This document shows, piece after piece, positions 59,873 through 64,000 of a stretch of 64,000 bases of DNA. The position numbers were made by a program, and so were the translations under genes. The DNA is from Polaromonas sp. (GTDB taxonomy: Bacteria > Pseudomonadota > Gammaproteobacteria > Burkholderiales > Burkholderiaceae_C): contig NZ_JABBPC010000003.1 in NCBI RefSeq assembly GCF_012927485.1, positions 33,749 through 97,748 on the forward strand. The letters run 5' to 3'. The stretch's first letter is position 1; each line of letters begins with the position of its first letter. The notes below the pieces were generated by a model, which saw nothing but the letters and a program-made list of their open reading frames with translations, searched no databases and was not told where the DNA came from.

Positions 59873-61117
59873 TTATTTAGCGGCGGCGGAAGCAGCCGGT
59901 GCGGCAGAACCTGCGGCAGCCGGCGCAGACGCGGTTCCTGCCGGTTGCCAGGGAACCGCCCGCACAGGCGCATTGCCCTGCAGCTTCTGGAATCCATCGA
60001 CCATGACCTGCTCGCCAGTTTTGAGGCCTTCAAGGACCACCCACTGCGTACCTTTGGCTGAGCCGATCTTGACAAGGCGCGGCGTGACTTTTCCGTCGCT
60101 AGCCACCACCATGACCGTATCTCCCTGCGCGGTGCGGGTCACGGCTTGCTGCGGCAAGGTAATGGCGTTGCTGGCTTGGGCCTGCTCCAGCCGCACCCGT
60201 ACATACAGGCCCGGCAGTAACTGAGCGCTGGGGTTTGGAACTTCGGCGCGCAGGGTGACCTGACCCGTCGTGGCATCAACCGTCAGATCCGAAAACAGCA
60301 ATCGGCCAAGACGGGGATATTCCGTGCCGTCTTCTAACAAAATACGCACGCTGGCGGCATCAGCGCCGCTAGCTCGCTTGAACTGGCCGGCATCCATCGC
60401 GGCGCGCAGCTTCATCACTTCCGCGGCCGATTGTGTGAAGTTGACGTACATGGGATTGATCTGCTGGATCACCGCAAGCTGTGTCGCGTCGCCCTGTCCA
60501 ACCAGCGCGCCTTCAGTCACCAGCGCGCGGCCAATACGGCCGGATATGGGTGCGGTGACGGCGGCATAGCCCAGGTTGATGGCTGCCGTTTGCACGTTGG
60601 CCTTGCCAACAGCGACATCTGCTTCAGCCTGTTTTTGTGCAGCCACGGCGTTGGCGTATTCCTGCTTGCTGATGGCGTTGGCTTCGACCAGGGGTTTGTA
60701 ACGCTCAGCAAGCCCAGCCGCCTGCACGAGATTGGCCTCGGCGCGCGACTGCCCCGCTTTTGCACTGGAAGCTGCCGCGACGTAAGGTGCGGAGTCAATA
60801 GTGAACAGCGGCTGACCCGCTTTCACGTCACTGCCCTCTCGAAACAAACGCTTTTGCAAAATACCGGTTGCGCGAGCCCTCACCTGCGCTATGCGTGAGG
60901 CCTCGAGGCGACCCGGCAGTTCAGTCACCAAACCGACATCGCCCTGCGTCACAGTCACCACGCCCACCTGCGCCGGAGGCGGCGCTTTGGCACCCGGGGC
61001 ACTGACGTCTTTGCCACATCCGGCCAGAAACATTGAAAGCGCGGCGACTACGGCCAGGGACTGATGGCGCATAAATTTTTTCAGCCAATAAAAATTGACA
61101 ACGCGAGACATAGGCAT
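59873..61117 (-). CDS. RND efflux periplasmic adaptor (AcrA/MexA-like)
   Basis: Lipobox FLAGCG; VVTVTQGDVGLVTELPGRLEASRIAQVRARATGILQKRLFREGSDVKAGQPLFTID. Confidence 0.95.
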   Translation of the reverse strand: MPMSRVVNFYWLKKFMRHQSLAVVAALSMFLAGCGKDVSAPGAKAPPPAQVGVVTVTQGDVGLVTELPGRLEASRIAQVRARATGILQKRLFREGSDVKAGQPLFTIDSAPYVAAASSAKAGQSRAEANLVQAAGLAERYKPLVEANAISKQEYANAVAAQKQAEADVAVGKANVQTAAINLGYAAVTAPISGRIGRALVTEGALVGQGDATQLAVIQQINPMYVNFTQSAAEVMKLRAAMDAGQFKRASGADAASVRILLEDGTEYPRLGRLLFSDLTVDATTGQVTLRAEVPNPSAQLLPGLYVRVRLEQAQASNAITLPQQAVTRTAQGDTVMVVASDGKVTPRLVKIGSAKGTQWVVLEGLKTGEQVMVDGFQKLQGNAPVRAVPWQPAGTASAPAAAGSAAPAASAAAK

Positions 61118-61232
61118 GCTGTTCCTCGATTTTTTTTGGGTGAAGCGCAAAGAATAATGCGGCATCGGGGATTAAGGCAACGACGATTCGCCAAAAAGGG
61201 AAAGAGTAAGGGTTTTTGCGAATGATATAGTT

Positions 61233-61256
61233 TACATACACTTATGAATGTATAAA
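61233..61256 (+). promoter_or_regulatory. Candidate AcrR/TtgR-type operator
   Basis: TACATACACTTATGAATGTATAAA imperfect palindrome in the divergent intergenic region, similar to the known AcrR operator. Confidence 0.6.
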
Positions 61257-61290
61257 GACACTTTCTAGAATTGGGCTCAAGAAACTCCCC

Positions 61291-61989
61291 ATGGCCCGTC
61301 GAACTAAAGAAGACTCTTTCGCAACCCGACACAAGTTGCTGGATGCGGCCGAACATCTGTTTCAGTTGCAGGGCGTATCGCGAACCAGTTTGCAGGACAT
61401 CGCCCGTCGGGCAGGTGCCACCCGCGGTGCCGTCTATTGGCATTTTAAGGACAAGGCGGATCTGTTCAACGCCATGATGGAACGCGTCACGCTGCCCATG
61501 GAAGCGTCTTTCAACCTTAGCGATAACGATTCCGACAAAGCCGGCACTGACAACGTCGATGCGATTTACCTGATTCGGCGTGCCACCGTCAAAGCGCTGC
61601 TGCAGATTGTTAGCGACGCTCAAACACGCCGTGTCTTTGAGGTCGCGACACACAAAGTGGAATACGTAGAAGAACTTCAGGCCGTTCGCCTTCGCCACCT
61701 CACCATACGCAATGGTTTTCTAAGCCGCGTGGAGCAAGGACTGGACGCGGCGTCCCGTCAGTCACACATAAAGCTGGCGACACCGTCCGCTACGGCCGCG
61801 CGGGGTCTGCACGCTTTGGTAGACGGCCTGATACAAAACTGGTTACTCGACCCAGAAGCTTTTGACTTACTGGCGGTGGGCCAGTGTGTGATGAACGTCT
61901 ACCTTCGTGGCTTGGGTTTTGCCAATGAGCAAGAAAGCCCCATGCCTTCCTGGAACGCTGCTGAACCCGCTAGGACTCATAAGGCCTAA
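61291..61989 (+). CDS. TetR family efflux repressor (AcrR/TtgR-like)
   Basis: MARRTKEDSFATRHKLLDAAEHLFQLQGVSRTSLQDIARRAGATRGAVYWHFKDKADLF; divergent from the efflux operon. Confidence 0.94.
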   Translation: MARRTKEDSFATRHKLLDAAEHLFQLQGVSRTSLQDIARRAGATRGAVYWHFKDKADLFNAMMERVTLPMEASFNLSDNDSDKAGTDNVDAIYLIRRATVKALLQIVSDAQTRRVFEVATHKVEYVEELQAVRLRHLTIRNGFLSRVEQGLDAASRQSHIKLATPSATAARGLHALVDGLIQNWLLDPEAFDLLAVGQCVMNVYLRGLGFANEQESPMPSWNAAEPARTHKA

Positions 61990-62621
61990 TGCAGATGCCG
62001 GGGCTTTCGACCGCCGCCGTGGCCCGACCCACCCTGCGACCCACCCAAGCCGCGCGGCGGCCTGCCAAGCTGCATGGAATTAACCAGGGCATCAAAGCGG
62101 CCCTCAAACAACTTGTCGACTGCCGCGACGACATCACCGAGTTCTGAACCATCGAAATGCCGTTCCATGAGGCTGATCATGTCCTGGACCAGCAAGTCCC
62201 GCTGCACCTGCATGATGGCCGCCGGTGTGGGACCGACAAAATACATCGCGAAGTCATCGCGCGCCTCGTCGTCATCGGCACCCTCTTCCTCTTCGTCATA
62301 GTCGGAATCGTAAAAAGTCACCTCAATGGGGGCGCCGACCTCGGCCAAATCATTTAATCCCATGCACATCTCATCAAGTGCCTGGCGAAAATCTTCATCA
62401 CCTGGCACGGTCCAGCAGATTTGCAGCAAATGCTTGTGCGCATCAAATTTGATACCGGGCTCCTCTTCGTAAACGCTTGCAGCGCCCGCAGCCAAAGATT
62501 TGGAGCCCGCATACTTCCACAGCGGTTTAAGCGCCTCTTGCAATTGCTCAAAAGTAGCGTCTGCACGCAAAGGCACTTCGCCGTGAACGTGAATCTCAAA
62601 AGGAGTGTTGTAGCTGGACAT
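61986..62621 (-). CDS. Hypothetical protein with Gly/His-rich C-terminus
   Basis: 211 aa; MSSYNTPFEIHVHGEVPLRADATFEQLQEALKPLWKYAGSKS. Confidence 0.75.
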   Translation of the reverse strand: MSSYNTPFEIHVHGEVPLRADATFEQLQEALKPLWKYAGSKSLAAGAASVYEEEPGIKFDAHKHLLQICWTVPGDEDFRQALDEMCMGLNDLAEVGAPIEVTFYDSDYDEEEEGADDDEARDDFAMYFVGPTPAAIMQVQRDLLVQDMISLMERHFDGSELGDVVAAVDKLFEGRFDALVNSMQLGRPPRGLGGSQGGSGHGGGRKPRHLH

Positions 62622-62860
62622 GGAATTATCTTACCCAATTTTCGAGGGGGCGCCCAGGGCATGGGATGTGCGACCGGAACCACAAAAGACGCTGTTGCCG
62701 AAAAGCTGGTGGGTATCGGTGTTTTTTTAAAAAGTAACCATCCCGACAGGGAATTTTTGAAATACAAGTGGAGGCATGCGGCGTTGTAGGCGTCGATCCC
62801 AAAAGACCGTAGGCCTCATGTTGCCGAACGGTCCAAACGGAATCACCGAAATTTTGGACC

Positions 62861-63262
62861 CTAGCGTGTTAATGTAAAAACTGCAGTCGCAAGGACGATC
62901 AGCCCGACCAACGCCACTGCGCCAGCGAGCCGCCAAAGGCGAATGCGCATGGTCTCGATGCGAATGATCAGTTGCGTGTTCTGCTCCGCAAGCGCCTTGA
63001 TCAATTCGGAGGACGCGAACATCTCGCCTTGCAAGTCGGCCGCCGCAGTCTCCAATGCCCGGATTCGCGATTCAAGGGCAGAAATAGTTTGTACTTCAGG
63101 TGAAAAAATCGCCCGAGCGTCAGTGACTGCGTTGGAGTTCGACCGAGGTTTTTTACCAACCGCATTCCACAATTTCTTAGCCCCCGCAGCGACCTTCGGC
63201 GCATTGCTGACGACGTCAGACCACGGAACGCTCTGTAAAACAGTCCACCAACCTATAGCCAT
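62861..63262 (-). CDS. Hypothetical coiled-coil protein with C-terminal TM segment
   Basis: 133 aa; SALESRIRALETAAADLQGEM... LAGAVALVGLIVLATAVFTLTR. Confidence 0.7.
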   Translation of the reverse strand: MAIGWWTVLQSVPWSDVVSNAPKVAAGAKKLWNAVGKKPRSNSNAVTDARAIFSPEVQTISALESRIRALETAAADLQGEMFASSELIKALAEQNTQLIIRIETMRIRLWRLAGAVALVGLIVLATAVFTLTR

Positions 63263-63385
63263 GAAGAAACCTTTCGCGGAAAGCGGGTCGCCTCAACCCT
63301 GTGAACAGCGACCCGAAGCTGACTCCCCAATATCCCGCTACGTTCACAATAGCGAAAAAGGTTTGCGCGAGCCTCACGGCCCGGT

Positions 63386-63925
63386 TTAGGCCTTGCTGGC
63401 GGCAGCGTAGTTGGCCATGCCGTCGACGATTTCCTTCTTGGCAGACTCCGGGCCTTCCCAGCCTTGGACCTTGACCCATTTGCCTTCTTCAAGATCTTTG
63501 TAGTGCTCAAAAAAGTGGGCAATCGTTTTCAGACGAACGGGACTTAGGTCCTCCGGCTTTTTCCAGCTACTGTAGAGCGACAAAATCTTGTCGGTCGGCA
63601 CGGCCAGTACCTTACCGTCTTCGCCCGCTTCGTCGGTCATTTTGAGGATGCCGATGGCGCGGCACGTCACGACCACCCCGGGAATCAGGGGCACCGGAGT
63701 AATCACCAGTACATCCACCGGGTCGCCATCACCGCTGATGGTTTTTGGCACATAGCCGTAGTTGGTCGGATAGTGCATGGCCGTGCTCATGAAGCGGTCC
63801 ACAAAAATCGCACCGGACTCTTTATCCACTTCGTATTTCACCGGGTCGGCATTCATCGGGATTTCAATGATCACGTTGAAGGACTCAGGGACGTTTTTAC
63901 CAGGGGAAACTTTATCTAAAGACAT
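63386..63925 (-). CDS. ppa: Inorganic pyrophosphatase
   Basis: [80 protein letters not shown]. Confidence 0.97.
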   Translation of the reverse strand: MSLDKVSPGKNVPESFNVIIEIPMNADPVKYEVDKESGAIFVDRFMSTAMHYPTNYGYVPKTISGDGDPVDVLVITPVPLIPGVVVTCRAIGILKMTDEAGEDGKVLAVPTDKILSLYSSWKKPEDLSPVRLKTIAHFFEHYKDLEEGKWVKVQGWEGPESAKKEIVDGMANYAAASKA

Positions 63926-64000
63926 GATCGCTTTGCGTTGATAGAAAGACGTTGATGGAAGAAAACGGATTGGAATCGCCCGAGGCTACCCTTGAAAGGC

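Overview
This 64 kb window looks like a betaproteobacterial (Comamonadaceae-like) chromosome, judging from gene content and order. (1) About 1-12.95 kb is an accessory island abutting a tRNA-Pro(GGG). It carries a type I restriction system (partial hsdR, an hsdM-hsdS fusion with a single target-recognition region, and an overlapping ribbon-helix-helix gene), a two-gene module of unknown function, and a satellite-like replication module (AlpA, Toprim/primase, DUF3987). (2) 13-21.3 kb is the translation cluster thrS-infC-rpmI-rplT-pheS-pheT-ihfA-merR, with possible RNA leaders. (3) 21.5-30.2 kb is, by my reading, a degenerate chromosomal integron. It has a broken intI on the + strand, an attI-like junction, and about 11 cassettes on the - strand separated by attC-like palindromes. 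Cassette genes include an M48 protease-pilin fusion, a SAM methyltransferase, a DHFR-like reductase, an ABM-like monooxygenase, a frameshifted serine hydrolase and an IS3 remnant. This was not stated by the ORF track and is the main finding. (4) 30.5-64 kb is ordinary chromosome: aceA, an EamA transporter, a malonate-utilisation/TRAP cluster, lgt, ilvD, a cytochrome c, acs, divergent fumC/class I fumarase, murI, 3-hydroxybutyrate oligomer hydrolase, an RND efflux operon with a divergent TetR regulator, and ppa. No CRISPR array or rRNA was seen. No database or folding computation was run, so family names come from motif recognition.
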